From assembly GCF_036898825.1 (NCBI RefSeq), contig NZ_JARUND010000002.1, forward strand, positions 1,426,001 through 1,490,000: DNA of 64,000 nt. Direction: 5' to 3'. This stretch comes from Streptomyces sp. B21-083 (GTDB lineage: Bacteria > Actinomycetota > Actinomycetes > Streptomycetales > Streptomycetaceae). Under the pieces are notes generated by a model. That model made no database searches and had not been told where the DNA came from. It saw nothing but the letters and a program-made list of their open reading frames with translations. Shown piece after piece: positions 1-9,699 of this stretch (the stretch's first letter is position 1; every line of letters begins with the position of its first letter). Both the position numbers and the translations under genes were made by a program.

Positions 1-152
1 CCATGGACCTGCTGCTGCTCCTCAATGTCGGCGGTGCGAAGCACACCCGACAGAGCATGGTCGACCGGCTGACGGACGCGGGCCTGGTCATCGGTGAGAT
101 CCGCCCGGTCAACGCGTATCTGCACGCCTTCGAGTGCACTGTCCCCGGCTGA
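1..152 (+). CDS. SAM-dependent O-methyltransferase, C-terminal fragment
   Basis: Only the last 49 codons are present, reading into the window and stopping with TGA at 150-152. The tail (LLLLLNVGGAKHTRQ, then DAGLVIGEIRPVNAY) matches the end of the class I SAM-dependent O-methyltransferases of polyketide pathways, where a hydrophobic strand is followed by a short helix and an LTxAGF-like turn. The SAM-binding part lies outside the window. It converges on the whiE cyclase gene and is separated from it by a strong hairpin, so it may tailor the pigment, but that link is inferred from position only. Confidence 0.55.
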   Translation, partial: MDLLLLLNVGGAKHTRQSMVDRLTDAGLVIGEIRPVNAYLHAFECTVPG

Positions 153-166
153 CCCCTCGTCACAGT

Positions 167-219
167 CGAAACCCCGAGGCCGGTACCGCGAATGTCGCGG
201 TACCGGCCTCGGGGTTTCG
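167..219. terminator. Bidirectional hairpin terminator
   Basis: A perfect 24-bp inverted repeat (arms 167-190 and 196-219) with a 5-nt loop AATGT lies between two converging genes. There is no long T tract, as is usual for Streptomyces terminators. It probably ends transcription from both sides. Confidence 0.85.
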
Positions 220-236
220 CACGCCGCTCGCGTTGC

Positions 237-569
237 TCAGGAGCCGGCGCCGCGCTCCCACTGGTAGAAGCAGCGCGCCATGGCGTCCTTGGGGCTGCGC
301 CACGTCTGCGGGTCGTACGCGGAGACGTACGCCGACAGCTTGTCGCTGACGCTTCGGAACTCGGGGTGGCCGGCCACCTTCGCGATGGCGGGCCCCGGAT
401 CCTGGTCGGCCTCGATGAAGTGCATGTACACGTCGCCGTACTGGAAGAGGCTGCGGCGGGTGACACCGACGAGGTGCGGGAGTTCACCGCTGTCGGAGGC
501 GGCGAACAGGTCGGCGATCGCAGGTGCCGAGCCGGGTGCCATGCGGGCGACGATCAGGGCGTGATGCAT
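237..569 (-). CDS. whiE-ORFVII: TcmI-type polyketide cyclase (whiE ORFVII)
   Basis: This 110-residue protein has the small ferredoxin-like fold pattern of TcmI-family aromatic polyketide cyclases: an N-terminal strand HHALIVARMAPGS, then ADLFAASDSGELP, GVTRRSLFQYGDVYMHFIE and a C-terminal FYQWER. It would cyclise later rings of the poly-beta-ketone made by the minimal PKS. The ATG at 569 is preceded by AAAGGA, whereas the longer open frame upstream has no such site. It is the last gene of the minus-strand whiE operon, 26 nt after the aromatase gene. Order and size match ORFVII of the Streptomyces spore-pigment locus. Confidence 0.9.
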   Translation of the reverse strand: MHHALIVARMAPGSAPAIADLFAASDSGELPHLVGVTRRSLFQYGDVYMHFIEADQDPGPAIAKVAGHPEFRSVSDKLSAYVSAYDPQTWRSPKDAMARCFYQWERGAGS

Positions 570-595
570 CGGGGTGTCCTTTCTGAGCCGGTGGC

Positions 596-1334
<739 letters not shown>

Positions 1335-1359
1335 GCGGTGTTCTCCTTCCCGCCCGGTG

Positions 1360-2643
1360 CTATCGGGCGGAGTCGTCCGAGCGGCGCACGACCAGCGCCG
1401 CGTTGGAACCCATCAGTCCCCGGCTGAGGACCAGGGCCGTGCGCGGCTCGGCGGGGCGAGCGCGGGACATCACCAGGTCGAGGTCGTGGCAGATGTCGAA
1501 CACGTTGGGGGTGGGTGGGATCAGGCGGTGCTCCATGGCGAGCACCGCGGCCGCGATGTCCAGCACGGGCGCCCCGCAGTAGGCGCGCCCGATGCCGGTC
1601 TTGGGCGCCGTGACGGGGACCCTGGTGCCGTGCGCGCCGAGGGCGTCGGTGATGGCCAGCGCTTCCGCGCGGTCCGCCTCCGGCACGCCCAGGGCGTCGG
1701 CGAACACGACGTCGATCTCCTCCGGGGCGCAGCCGGCCTCGTCGAGGGCGCCCCTGATCGCGTGGGCGAGCCCCTCTCTGGACCGCTCCCAGCGGGAGGC
1801 GCCGGTGAAGGTGGCGGCGTGGCCGGCGACGGTGGCTCGGACGGCCGCCCCCCGCTCCCGGGCGCGGTTCTCGTCCTCGACGACGAGCATGGCGCCGCCC
1901 TCCGCGGGAACGAAGCCGCAGGCGCCCTTGGTGAAGGGGCGGTAGGCGCGGGCCGGGTCCTCGACGGTGCTGAGCTCGGCGTATCCGAGCTGGCAGACCA
2001 TGGAGTAGGGGGCGAGGGGCGCCTCGGCGCCGCCGACGAGGACGGCACCGGTTCCGCGTCCCACGGCCCGGGCGGCGTGCGCGACGGCGTCCAAGCCGCC
2101 GGCCTCGTCGCTGGCGACCACTCCGCACGGTCCCTTGAAGCCGCCCCGGATGGAGATCTGGCCGGTGCTGGCGGCGTAGAACCAGGCGATGGACTGGTAC
2201 GGGCCGACGTACCGGGGTCCCTGGCCCCACAGCTTCTGGAGTTCGCGCTGCCCGAACTCGCCGCCACCGGAACCGGCGGCGGTGATCACACCGATGTCGT
2301 ACGGGTCCGGGGGTTCGCCCCGGGCGATCCCGGCGTCGTCGAGGGCGAGTGCGGCGGCGGCCATGGCGAAGTGGCTGAACCGGTCGGTCTGGACGAGGAA
2401 CCGTTCCTCGATGAGGCCGGCGGCGTCGAAGCCCCGGACCTCACCCGCGACGCGGAGCGGCAGATGCCCGCACCCCTCCCGGGTGATCTCGTCCAGGACG
2501 ACGAGGCCTTCGCCGATGGCCTTCCAGTAGGAGTCGGCCCGCAGACCGTTGGGCGCGATCACACCGATCCCGGTGATGGCCGCGCGCGAGGTGCGCCGAG
2601 TGGTCCGAGTTGTCCGGGCTGTCCGGGTGTTCCGAGCTGTCAT
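1360..2643 (-). CDS. whiE-ORFIV: Ketosynthase beta / chain-length factor (whiE ORFIV)
   Basis: This 427-residue thiolase-fold protein is homologous to the adjacent ketosynthase but lacks its active-site cysteine. The position aligned with KS Cys169 is Glu180 in [13 protein letters not shown]. Antibiotic chain-length factors typically have Gln there. It forms a heterodimer with KS-alpha and sets the chain length. The ATG at 2643 overlaps the KS stop (ATGA). The first 20 residues are a low-complexity Thr/Arg run encoded by a 9-bp repeat, giving a longer N-terminus than the family norm. Confidence 0.95.
   Translation of the reverse strand: MTARNTRTARTTRTTRRTSRAAITGIGVIAPNGLRADSYWKAIGEGLVVLDEITREGCGHLPLRVAGEVRGFDAAGLIEERFLVQTDRFSHFAMAAAALALDDAGIARGEPPDPYDIGVITAAGSGGGEFGQRELQKLWGQGPRYVGPYQSIAWFYAASTGQISIRGGFKGPCGVVASDEAGGLDAVAHAARAVGRGTGAVLVGGAEAPLAPYSMVCQLGYAELSTVEDPARAYRPFTKGACGFVPAEGGAMLVVEDENRARERGAAVRATVAGHAATFTGASRWERSREGLAHAIRGALDEAGCAPEEIDVVFADALGVPEADRAEALAITDALGAHGTRVPVTAPKTGIGRAYCGAPVLDIAAAVLAMEHRLIPPTPNVFDICHDLDLVMSRARPAEPRTALVLSRGLMGSNAALVVRRSDDSAR
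2596..2640 (-). repeat. Five 9-bp tandem repeats at the start of the CLF gene
   Basis: Codons 2-16 of the chain-length factor are five degenerate 9-bp units of the form AC?-?C?-CGG (for example ACAGCTCGG, AACACCCGG, ACAACTCGG). They encode (T/N)-(A/T)-R repeats. The unit length is a multiple of three, so copy-number change would keep the frame. Confidence 0.75.
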
Positions 2644-3908
2644 CGGGTTCTCCCTCCCGGCCCGGTCAGCAGCACGGCCGACTGGAAGCCGCCGAATCCG
2701 CTGCCGACGGAGAGCACGTTCCTGAGCTTTCGCTGACGCGCGGTGCGCGGTACGTAGTCCAGGTCGCACTCGGGGTCGGGTGTCTCGTAGTTCGCCGTCG
2801 GCGGCACCACCTGGTGCTTGAGCGCCAGGACGCAGGCGACGATCTCGATCGCGCCGATCGCGCCGAGTGAGTGGCCCACCATGGATTTGATGGAACTCAT
2901 GGGTGTGTCGTAGGCGTGCGCGCCCAGGGACCGCTTCACCGCGGCGGTCTCGTGCCGGTCGTTCTGCTTGGTGCCGGAGCCGTGCGCGTTGACGTAGTCG
3001 ATCATCGTGGGGTCGAGTCGGGCCTGGTCGAGCGTGGAGTCGATCGCCCGGGCCATCTCCAGTCCCTCGCTGGTCAGACCGGTCATGTGGTAGGCGTTGC
3101 CGAAGGTGGCGTAGCCGCCGATCTCGCAGTACACGTGCGCACCGCGGGCCCGGGCGTGCTCGTACTCCTCCAGGACGAGTACCGCCGCGCCCTCGCCCAT
3201 CACGAAGCCGTTGCGACGGGCGTCGAAGGGCCGGGAGGCGTGTTCGGGGTCGTCGTTGTTGTCCGACGTCGCCTTGATGGCGTCGAAGCACGCCATGGTG
3301 ATCGGCGAGATCGGCGAGTCCGCCGCGCCGGCGATGCAGATGTCGGCGCGGCCCTCCTCGATGGTGTGGAAGGCGTAGCCGACCGCGTCGATCCCGGAGG
3401 TGCAGCCGGTGGAGACGGTCTGCACCGGGCCCTGTGCGCCGAACTGCTCGGCGACGACCGAGGCGAGGGTGCTCGGCGAGAACGCCCGGTGCAGTTGCTG
3501 GTCGGCGCCACGGGGGTCCACGTCCCACCGCTGCCCGCCCTCGCTGACCTGCACGTAGTCGTGTTCCAGACGGGTGGTGCCGCCGACGGCGCTGCCCAGC
3601 GAGACCGCGACGCGCCAGGGGTCCTGGGTGCCGGTGTCGAGGCCGGAGTCGCCCACGGCTTCGGCGGCGGCGACCATGGCGAACTGGATGTAGCGGTCGG
3701 CGTGCCGGCTCACGTCCGGCTCCAGGCCGTGTGCGAACGGGTCGAAGTCGCATTCGGCGGCGATGCGCGAACGCAGGCCCGCCGGATCGAACAGCGTGAT
3801 ACCCCGGGTCGCGGTACGGCCGCCGGAGAGAAGGTCCCAGAACGCCGTGGCGCCGGTGCCTCCGGGAGCGACCACACCGATACCGGTGACAGCCACCCGC
3901 CGGGTCAC
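2640..3908 (-). CDS. whiE-ORFIII: Ketosynthase alpha (whiE ORFIII)
   Basis: This 422-residue beta-ketoacyl synthase condenses malonyl-ACP units in the minimal type II PKS. The catalytic triad is visible as Cys169 (STGCTSGID), His309 (VNAHGSGT) and His346 ([10 protein letters not shown]). Length and motifs are normal. It starts with GTG at 3908 overlapping the cupin stop (GTGA), and its own stop overlaps the CLF start, so cupin, KS and CLF are translationally coupled. It corresponds to WhiE ORFIII. Confidence 0.96.
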   Translation of the reverse strand: MTRRVAVTGIGVVAPGGTGATAFWDLLSGGRTATRGITLFDPAGLRSRIAAECDFDPFAHGLEPDVSRHADRYIQFAMVAAAEAVGDSGLDTGTQDPWRVAVSLGSAVGGTTRLEHDYVQVSEGGQRWDVDPRGADQQLHRAFSPSTLASVVAEQFGAQGPVQTVSTGCTSGIDAVGYAFHTIEEGRADICIAGAADSPISPITMACFDAIKATSDNNDDPEHASRPFDARRNGFVMGEGAAVLVLEEYEHARARGAHVYCEIGGYATFGNAYHMTGLTSEGLEMARAIDSTLDQARLDPTMIDYVNAHGSGTKQNDRHETAAVKRSLGAHAYDTPMSSIKSMVGHSLGAIGAIEIVACVLALKHQVVPPTANYETPDPECDLDYVPRTARQRKLRNVLSVGSGFGGFQSAVLLTGPGGRTR

Positions 3909-4387
3909 CGTATGGCCTCGCTTCGCTCGGACCGCTGTCCGTGGTCCGGAGCGAGCCGGTCCGGGCCGCCGACGGCGAACTCCGTGCCGGGTACGGCCGT
4001 TTCGGTCACCTCCGTGTCGACGTGACCGAGGCTGGGGCGGGGGGCGAGCGGGCCCAGGTGGAAGACCATGCGGGCCTCCACGTCACCGACGTTGCGGAAG
4101 CGGTGGCGTACGTCGATCGGGATCAGGAGACCCTGGTCGGGCCTGAGGGCGTGTGTCTCGCCGTTCAGGTCCACTTCGAGGGCGCCCGCGACGACGTACA
4201 CGAACTCCTCGGAGTACGGGTGGTAGTGCTCGCCGATGCGCTCGCCGGGCTGGACGATCGCCAGGCCCATGAAGCCGCTGGTGGAACCCACCGTGGCGGG
4301 CGTGAGCATGGCCCGCAGGTCGCCGCCGCGTCTGCGGTTGGGTTCTGTCTCGCTCAGGTCCACGATGCATGGGTGCTGCTTGTTCAT
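3905..4387 (-). CDS. whiE-ORFII: Cupin protein (whiE ORFII)
   Basis: This 160-residue single-cupin protein has motif 1 as [17 protein letters not shown] and motif 2 as [13 protein letters not shown]; the His/Glu pattern is a likely metal site. WhiE ORFII and CurC-type cupins are conserved in spore-pigment clusters, where they are thought to help cyclise or stabilise the chain. The exact reaction is unsettled. The ATG at 4387 is chosen because GGAGG lies 8 nt upstream; the longer frame would start inside that site. Confidence 0.88.
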   Translation of the reverse strand: MNKQHPCIVDLSETEPNRRRGGDLRAMLTPATVGSTSGFMGLAIVQPGERIGEHYHPYSEEFVYVVAGALEVDLNGETHALRPDQGLLIPIDVRHRFRNVGDVEARMVFHLGPLAPRPSLGHVDTEVTETAVPGTEFAVGGPDRLAPDHGQRSERSEAIR

Positions 4388-4463
4388 GGTTGACACCTCC
4401 GGGTGGGGCAGGGACGTCGTCCGGGCTGGGCGGGAGCGGCGCGGACAGCGCCGTGGTGGTCCG

Positions 4464-5588
4464 TCAGGAACGCGCCGAGCTGCGGTCGGTGACGGGCATC
4501 ATGTCGGCGTGCGACAGGAGGCGGTTGAGGTTGCGCTCCGTCTCCAGGGAGCCTTCGACGCCGATGGCCGCGCCGTCGAGGAGACGCGCCAGCTCCGCCG
4601 CCTTCCCAGGACCCTTGAGGCCGAGGGAGGACATCGGGTCGGCGTCGAGCTCACGGGTGAGGTCGACGAGTCGGACAACGATGTCATCCCGCTGGAAGAC
4701 GGTGCTGCCGTACACCGGGCTGGCCGGGTCGTCCGCCGCGGCCTCGTCCTGGTGGGCGAGCAGCCGGGCCAGCTCCATCCCGCGGCCTTCCTTCGCCGGG
4801 TAGTACAGCGCGTGGCGGCGCAGTCCGGCGGGTGCCTCCTCGGCAGCGACCACGTGGTGGACGGCCGGGAGCGCGGCCCGGGTGAAGAAGACCCGCGCCG
4901 AGTCGGGGTCGCTGAGGTCCCGGTCCTGTTCCAGGTACGGGTTGATGGCCTCCTCGACCGCCCGCACCTCGGGCTGGCGGGCGACGTGACGCAGCGCGGC
5001 CAGGAGATCGCCCTCGACCTCCACGGCCCGTACGACCCGGTTGCCGTGCATGAAAAGGGAGGTGCGGCGCAGCCGGGTGGTGTCGTCGACCTGGGCCTCG
5101 GGCGAGGTGTAGCCGGCCAGGAGCTCGGCGACCTTCGACTCGGAGCCCGGCTTGACGGTGAAGGTGAGGGCGTGGCGTGCGACACCGTCACCCACGCGGG
5201 CCGCCACCTGCATGCCGGCCCTGGCCGACTCCGGGGTGAGCGGGGCGTTGGGGGTCGTCTCCCGCAGGATGCTGTAGCGCATCGACCGGGTGTCCCGGAC
5301 GCAGCTGTGCATCGGCCGTACGGTCTCGACGTGCTCCTCGCTGTTCACCCAGGCGAGGAAGGGCGGGGCGCTCTCCCACTCGCTGGTGATGAGCCACTGC
5401 GAGGGGTTCTCGATCGACTGGCAGAGCTGGTCACTGAGGTGACCGGGCACGGACGCGACATTGGTTCGCATGTGTTCGTACGCGTCCAGGAACTGCTGCT
5501 GGGCTCCTTCGTACAGGTCGAGCAGCAGGATCACCCGCAGCCTGGAGCCGTCGAACGCCGACTGCGATATGCGTCCCGAGATGGTCAT
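4464..5588 (-). CDS. whiE-ORFI: WhiE ORFI-type protein with dimeric alpha-beta barrel repeats
   Basis: This 374-residue protein is the first gene of the whiE operon. It appears built from repeated ABM/EthD-like segments: [21 protein letters not shown], then [21 protein letters not shown], then [21 protein letters not shown]. Each segment starts with a beta strand followed by a helix, typical of dimeric alpha-beta barrels of antibiotic-biosynthesis monooxygenase type. WhiE ORFI is needed for mature pigment, but its reaction is not established. The ATG at 5588 has GGAGAGG upstream. It lies 76 nt before the cupin gene. Confidence 0.85.
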   Translation of the reverse strand: MTISGRISQSAFDGSRLRVILLLDLYEGAQQQFLDAYEHMRTNVASVPGHLSDQLCQSIENPSQWLITSEWESAPPFLAWVNSEEHVETVRPMHSCVRDTRSMRYSILRETTPNAPLTPESARAGMQVAARVGDGVARHALTFTVKPGSESKVAELLAGYTSPEAQVDDTTRLRRTSLFMHGNRVVRAVEVEGDLLAALRHVARQPEVRAVEEAINPYLEQDRDLSDPDSARVFFTRAALPAVHHVVAAEEAPAGLRRHALYYPAKEGRGMELARLLAHQDEAAADDPASPVYGSTVFQRDDIVVRLVDLTRELDADPMSSLGLKGPGKAAELARLLDGAAIGVEGSLETERNLNRLLSHADMMPVTDRSSARS

Positions 5589-5833
5589 CCGGCGCACCTC
5601 TCCTCTTCGTCGTGGAAGCCAGTGAGCGACGTCCGGGTCCGATTGCCGGGCCGCCATGAGCCGATCGTTGACGCGACTCGCCGTGTGCGCGACTCCCGCG
5701 GGGTCGGGCGAGTGAACCGTGCGCCATCCGGGTGCCTCCGGCGGGCGAAACGGCCCCCGGGGATGCACTGTGCAGGGGCATCTGCTCGCTGACCCGCGTC
5801 CCGGCCACGACCGGCAGACACTGGAGGCATTCA
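5589..5833. promoter_or_regulatory. whiE divergent promoter region
   Basis: This 245-bp spacer separates the ORFI operon (minus) from the FAD hydroxylase (plus), so it must hold two divergent start sites. In S. coelicolor the equivalent region carries whiEP1 and whiEP2, the latter dependent on sigma-F. I could not assign the hexamers here with confidence. Confidence 0.7.
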
Positions 5834-7495
5834 ATGAACCGTGCGGAAGAGGCCGACGGCAAAGGCGGCCACCACACCCCCGTCCTGATCGTCGGCGGAT
5901 CCCTGGTGGGCCTGTCCACCTCCCTGTTCCTCAGTCGTCTGGGGGTGCCGCACACACTCGTGGAGCGCCACTCGGGCACCTCGATCCATCCACGGGGGCG
6001 CGGAAACAACGTGCGCACCATGGAGTTGTTCCGGGTCGCCGGGGTGGAGCGGCGCATCGAGGAGGCGGCCTCGGTCCTGGCGGACAACCACGGCATCCTG
6101 CAGACGCCCGGCCTGGTGGGCGATGTCGGCGAGTGGCTGTTCAAGGAGATCGACCCCGGCGGCGGGCTCGCCCGGTTCAGCCCCAGCGGGTGGTGCCTGT
6201 GCAGCCAGAACGACCTGGAGCCGGTGCTGCTGGAGAGCGCGCGGGCGCTGGGCGGGGATCTACGGTTCTCGACCGAGCTGATGTCCTTCGAGCAGGACCC
6301 CGACGGGGTGACCGCGCAGGTCAAGAGCCGGGAGACGGGTGAGCACACCACCATCCGGGCGGACTACCTCGTCGCGGCGGACGGTCCCCGCAGCCCCGTC
6401 CGGGAGCAGTTGGGCATCGGGCAGAACGGCCCCGGCGACCTGTTCCACAACGTGAGCGTCACCTTCACCTCACGCGGCCTCGCCGACGTGGTCGGCGACC
6501 GGCGCTTCATCGTCTGCTACCTGACCAGCCCGGACGCCGACGGGGCCCTGCTGCCGGTCGACAACCGGGAGCGCTGGGTGTTCCACGCGCCCTGGCACCC
6601 CGAACAGGGCGAAACACTGGAGGAGTTCACCGACGAGCGGTGCCGGGAGCACATCCGGCGTGCCGTCGGCGTACCGGACCTGGATGTGGAGATCACCGGG
6701 CGGGCCCCCTGGCACGCCGCCGAAAGGGTCGCCGAACGGTACGCGGACCGCAGGGTGTTCCTCGCGGGCGACTCGGCCCACGAGATGTCCCCCACCGGGG
6801 CGTTCGGCTCCAACACCGGTATCCAGGACGCCCACAACCTCGCCTGGAAGCTGGCGGCCGTGCTGGGCGGCTGGGCGGGTCCCGGGCTGCTGGGGTCGTA
6901 CGACCTGGAGCGCCGGCCGGTCGCGGAGGCGACGAGCGCCCGTGCCTCCGCGCGGTCCGTCGAGCACAGCCACCCCGGGTACACCCCCGCTCCCGGTGCC
7001 GGCGGCCCGGGCGGCAAGAAGGGCGGCATCCTCAACGTGGCCCTCGGATACCGCTATCCGCGCGGCGCGGTCCTGGGCGCCGATCCGACGGTCCCGGTCG
7101 TGCCCGAGGGCGTACGGCTGACCGGTGAGCCCGGGAGCAGGGCTCCCCACCTGTGGCTGAACCGCGCCGGCACCCGGATCTCCACGCTCGACCTGTACGA
7201 GAACTCGCTGGTGCTCCTCAGCTCGGCGGGCGCCGCCGCCGGATGGCACGAAGCGGCGACCGAGGTCGCGCGCCGGCTGTCGTTGCCGCTCGACTCGTAC
7301 CGGATCGGCAGCGGGCCCGACGCCGAGCTGTCCCCCGCGAGTGACCTGGACTGGGCGGATGCCCACGGCGTCGGCACGGACGGAGCGGTGCTGGTCCGCC
7401 CCGACGGCTTCGTCGCCTGGCGCTCGGAAGGGCCGTCGGCGGCTCCCGAGGCGGTGTTGCGGGAGGCCCTTTCGGCGCTGCTGGACCGGCGCTGA
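5834..7495 (+). CDS. whiE-ORFVIII: FAD-dependent aromatic hydroxylase (whiE ORFVIII)
   Basis: This 553-residue class A flavoprotein monooxygenase has the FAD-binding GxGxxG variant VGGSLVGLSTSLFLSRLG at its N-terminus, the DG motif VAADGPRSPVREQLG in the middle, and the GD motif RVFLAGDSAHEMSPTGAFG. A C-terminal thioredoxin-like domain follows. It would hydroxylate the aromatic polyketide late in spore-pigment synthesis. The ATG at 5834 has GGAGG 8 nt upstream; the longer frame lacks this. It is divergent from the rest of whiE, as in S. coelicolor. Confidence 0.93.
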   Translation: MNRAEEADGKGGHHTPVLIVGGSLVGLSTSLFLSRLGVPHTLVERHSGTSIHPRGRGNNVRTMELFRVAGVERRIEEAASVLADNHGILQTPGLVGDVGEWLFKEIDPGGGLARFSPSGWCLCSQNDLEPVLLESARALGGDLRFSTELMSFEQDPDGVTAQVKSRETGEHTTIRADYLVAADGPRSPVREQLGIGQNGPGDLFHNVSVTFTSRGLADVVGDRRFIVCYLTSPDADGALLPVDNRERWVFHAPWHPEQGETLEEFTDERCREHIRRAVGVPDLDVEITGRAPWHAAERVAERYADRRVFLAGDSAHEMSPTGAFGSNTGIQDAHNLAWKLAAVLGGWAGPGLLGSYDLERRPVAEATSARASARSVEHSHPGYTPAPGAGGPGGKKGGILNVALGYRYPRGAVLGADPTVPVVPEGVRLTGEPGSRAPHLWLNRAGTRISTLDLYENSLVLLSSAGAAAGWHEAATEVARRLSLPLDSYRIGSGPDAELSPASDLDWADAHGVGTDGAVLVRPDGFVAWRSEGPSAAPEAVLREALSALLDRR

Positions 7496-7517
7496 CCACT
7501 CGGACCGCTCGACTCGC

Positions 7518-7737
7518 TTCCGTGCACGGAAACCGGGCGTCCGTGCACGGACGCCCGCGTGAGGACCTGCTCGTGTGGGCGGGGTCCGAGGACGACCGGC
7601 TCCCCGAGGGCAGCCGTCCGGACGAGTCGCTGCGTGCGCACACGCTGTCCGCTTCCGGGGGCGATCCGGCGGTCGCCGCCGCGGATCTCGCCGCCGCCCA
7701 GGGCGCCGAGTCCCTCGCCCGGGCGTCCGTGCACGGA
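7518..7737. repeat. Three TCCGTGCACGGA palindromes
   Basis: The 12-bp palindrome TCCGTGCACGGA occurs at 7519-7530, 7540-7551 and 7726-7737. The first extends to 14 bp (TTCCGTG/CACGGAA, 7518-7531). The second is the core of a perfect 24-bp palindrome (7534-7557). The first two cores are 21 bp apart, two helical turns, and the third ends 43 bp before the GNAT start. The set could be an operator array; the 24-bp copy could also end hydroxylase transcription. The DNA between the copies has an open frame I do not recognise. Confidence 0.7.
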
Positions 7738-7780
7738 AACGGGTTCGCCAGAGCGCCTGCCGCTCTGCTTGGCTCACCCC

Positions 7781-8206
7781 ATGAGTGATCTGCGCATCCG
7801 CCCCGCCACCCACGCGGACATCGAATCCGTGCTGCGGTTCTGGCGTGAGGCCGCCGAGGGAACCAGCATCAGCGACGACCGCGCCGGCGTGTCCCGACTC
7901 GTCGACCGGGACCCCGAGGCCCTGCTCCTCGCAGAGCGCGACGGAGTTCTGTCGGGCACGGTGATAGCCGGGTTCGACGGCTGGCGCTGCCATCTCTACC
8001 GGCTCGCGGTCCATCCGGAGCGGCGCCGGCAGGGCACCGGCTCGGCGCTGCTGGCCGCCGCCGAGGAGCGGTTCGTACGACTGGGCGGGCGGCGCGCGGA
8101 CGCCATGGTGCTGGAGCGCAACGAGAACGGGCAGCATGCCTGGCGGGCGGCCGGGTACGGACCCGAGGAGCAGTGGCGTCGCTGGGTGAAACCCCTCACC
8201 GACTGA
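7781..8206 (+). CDS. GNAT family N-acetyltransferase
   Basis: This 141-residue single-domain GNAT protein opens with MSDLRIRPATHADIESVLRFW. The acetyl-CoA binding motif A is VHPERRRQGTGSALLAAAEE, and the closing segment is ERNENGQHAWRAAGYGPEEQW. The substrate is not predictable. The ATG at 7781 starts at the natural domain edge; the upstream frame extension is non-homologous. Three copies of a 12-bp palindrome lie upstream and may regulate it. Confidence 0.88.
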   Translation: MSDLRIRPATHADIESVLRFWREAAEGTSISDDRAGVSRLVDRDPEALLLAERDGVLSGTVIAGFDGWRCHLYRLAVHPERRRQGTGSALLAAAEERFVRLGGRRADAMVLERNENGQHAWRAAGYGPEEQWRRWVKPLTD

Positions 8207-8224
8207 GCCACTTTGCGCATCCTT

Positions 8225-8361
8225 TACTATTGGCGGACCAGTTACTTCTCCGAGGAAAGGTGTGAGCGTCCGCCCATGGGCGAGCCTCCCAGTAGCGACA
8301 GCACCACTCGACGTCGAGCGATCCCACCGGCCCTGCCCGATCATGGGACGGAGGTGAACCG
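8225..8361 (+). promoter_or_regulatory. Candidate structured 5' leader of the CNNM operon
   Basis: A -10-like TACTAT (8225-8230) is followed by a leader of about 125 nt. GGCGGAC (8232-8238) can pair with GTCCGCC (8268-8274). CCTCC (8285-8289) is complementary to the Shine-Dalgarno GGAGG (8350-8354) just before the ATG. This would allow a ribosome-site-sequestering switch. It does not match the M-box or other Mg/Mn riboswitch consensus that I know. The function is inferred. Confidence 0.4.
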
Positions 8362-9699
8362 ATGACCGAAGTGCTTCTCCTCCTGGTCGCGATCCTGCTT
8401 TCCCTGGCCTGTGGCGCCTTCGTCGCGGCCGAGTTCTCCCTGACCACGGTCGAGCGCGGCGAGCTGGAGCGTGCGGTGGAGCGCGGTGAGCGGGGTGCCG
8501 CGGGCGCCCTGAAGGCCGTACGGAACCTCACGTTCCAGCTGTCCGGCGCGCAGCTCGGCATCACGGTCACCAACCTCGTGGTCGGCATGCTCTCCGAGCC
8601 GTCGATCGCCGCGCTGATCGCGGGCCCGCTCGAATCGCTCGGTGTCTCGGACTCGGCGGCCTCCTCTTTGGCCCTGGTGATCGGTACGGCGCTGTCGACC
8701 GTCTTCCTGATGGTCGTCGGCGAGCTGGTGCCCAAGAACTGGGCGATCTCCGCACCGCTGGCCGTGGCCAAGCGGGTGGCGACGCCGCAGCGCCTGTTCA
8801 GTGCCGCGTTCCGGCCGTTCATCACGCACCTCAACAACACGGCGAACCGTATGGTGCGCCTCTTCGGCATCGAGCCCGCCGAGGAGCTGGCCTCCGCGCG
8901 CGGACCCCAGGAACTGGCGGCACTGGCCAGGCACTCCGCCAAGGCGGGCGCCCTGGAGCCCGACACCGCGGAACTGTTCGTACGGACCCTGAACCTGGCC
9001 GACCTCACCGCGGAGAACGTGATGACACCGCGCGTCCAGGTCGTCGCCCTCGACGCCCAGGCGACCTGCGAGGACGTGGCGAACGCGACGCGGGCGACCG
9101 GGCTGTCCCGGTTCCCCGTCTACCGCGGCAACCTCGACTCGGTCGTCGGCGTCGCGCACATCAAGGACTGCCTCGCGGTGCCTTCGGAGCGTCGCCCCCG
9201 GGTGTCCGTCTCCGAACTGATGCGCGAGCCGCTGCTCGTCCCCGAGTCACTGACCGTCGACCGGCTCCTCGACCGGCTCTCCGGCAAGCGCACGATGGCC
9301 GTCGTCATCGACGAGTACGGCGGTACGGCGGGCGTGGCCACGCTGGAGGACATCGTCGAGGAGGTCGTCGGCGAGGTACGCGACGAGCACGACCCGCACG
9401 AGACGTCCGACCTCGCCCCGGCCGGTACGGACGACGAGGGCCGCGCCCTCTACTCCGCGGACGGCGCGGCCCGCACCGACCAGCTCGCCCGCGTCGGTCT
9501 CCGGCTGCCGGAGGGCCCGTACGAGACGCTCGCGGGCCTCGTGGCGACCGAACTGGGCCGGATTCCGCAGGCCGGTGACACGGTCGAGGTCGCCGACTGG
9601 CACCTGGACGTGGTGGACGCCTCGGGCCGCAGGGCCGCGCGCGTGCTGCTGCACGCGCCACTCGCGAAGGAAGACGAAAAGGAAGGGGAGGCGAAGTGA
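8362..9699 (+). CDS. CNNM/CorC-type membrane protein (DUF21-CBS-CorC_HlyC)
   Basis: This 445-residue protein has an N-terminal DUF21 transmembrane domain (about residues 1-190, starting MTEVLLLLVAILLSLACGAFVAAE and containing VVGELVPKN). A pair of CBS domains follows (about 215-335, with NVMTPRVQVVALD and VIDEYGGTAGVATLEDIVEE). It ends in a CorC_HlyC domain (about 355-435). The family is linked to Mg2+ or other divalent cation efflux, with ATP-sensing CBS pairs. Its last 4 bp overlap the next gene, a paralogue. SD GGAGG lies 7 nt before the ATG. Confidence 0.92.
   Translation: MTEVLLLLVAILLSLACGAFVAAEFSLTTVERGELERAVERGERGAAGALKAVRNLTFQLSGAQLGITVTNLVVGMLSEPSIAALIAGPLESLGVSDSAASSLALVIGTALSTVFLMVVGELVPKNWAISAPLAVAKRVATPQRLFSAAFRPFITHLNNTANRMVRLFGIEPAEELASARGPQELAALARHSAKAGALEPDTAELFVRTLNLADLTAENVMTPRVQVVALDAQATCEDVANATRATGLSRFPVYRGNLDSVVGVAHIKDCLAVPSERRPRVSVSELMREPLLVPESLTVDRLLDRLSGKRTMAVVIDEYGGTAGVATLEDIVEEVVGEVRDEHDPHETSDLAPAGTDDEGRALYSADGAARTDQLARVGLRLPEGPYETLAGLVATELGRIPQAGDTVEVADWHLDVVDASGRRAARVLLHAPLAKEDEKEGEAK

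Noticed and set aside
7522..7788. Plus-strand frame of 88 codons between the palindromes
   Set aside because: It has some coding-like bias, but no SD, no recognised homology, and overlaps the GNAT start; its repeated residues come from the palindromes.
8207..8361. M-box or yybP-ykoY riboswitch
   Set aside because: The conserved core sequences of these classes are not present; only a generic structured leader is reported.
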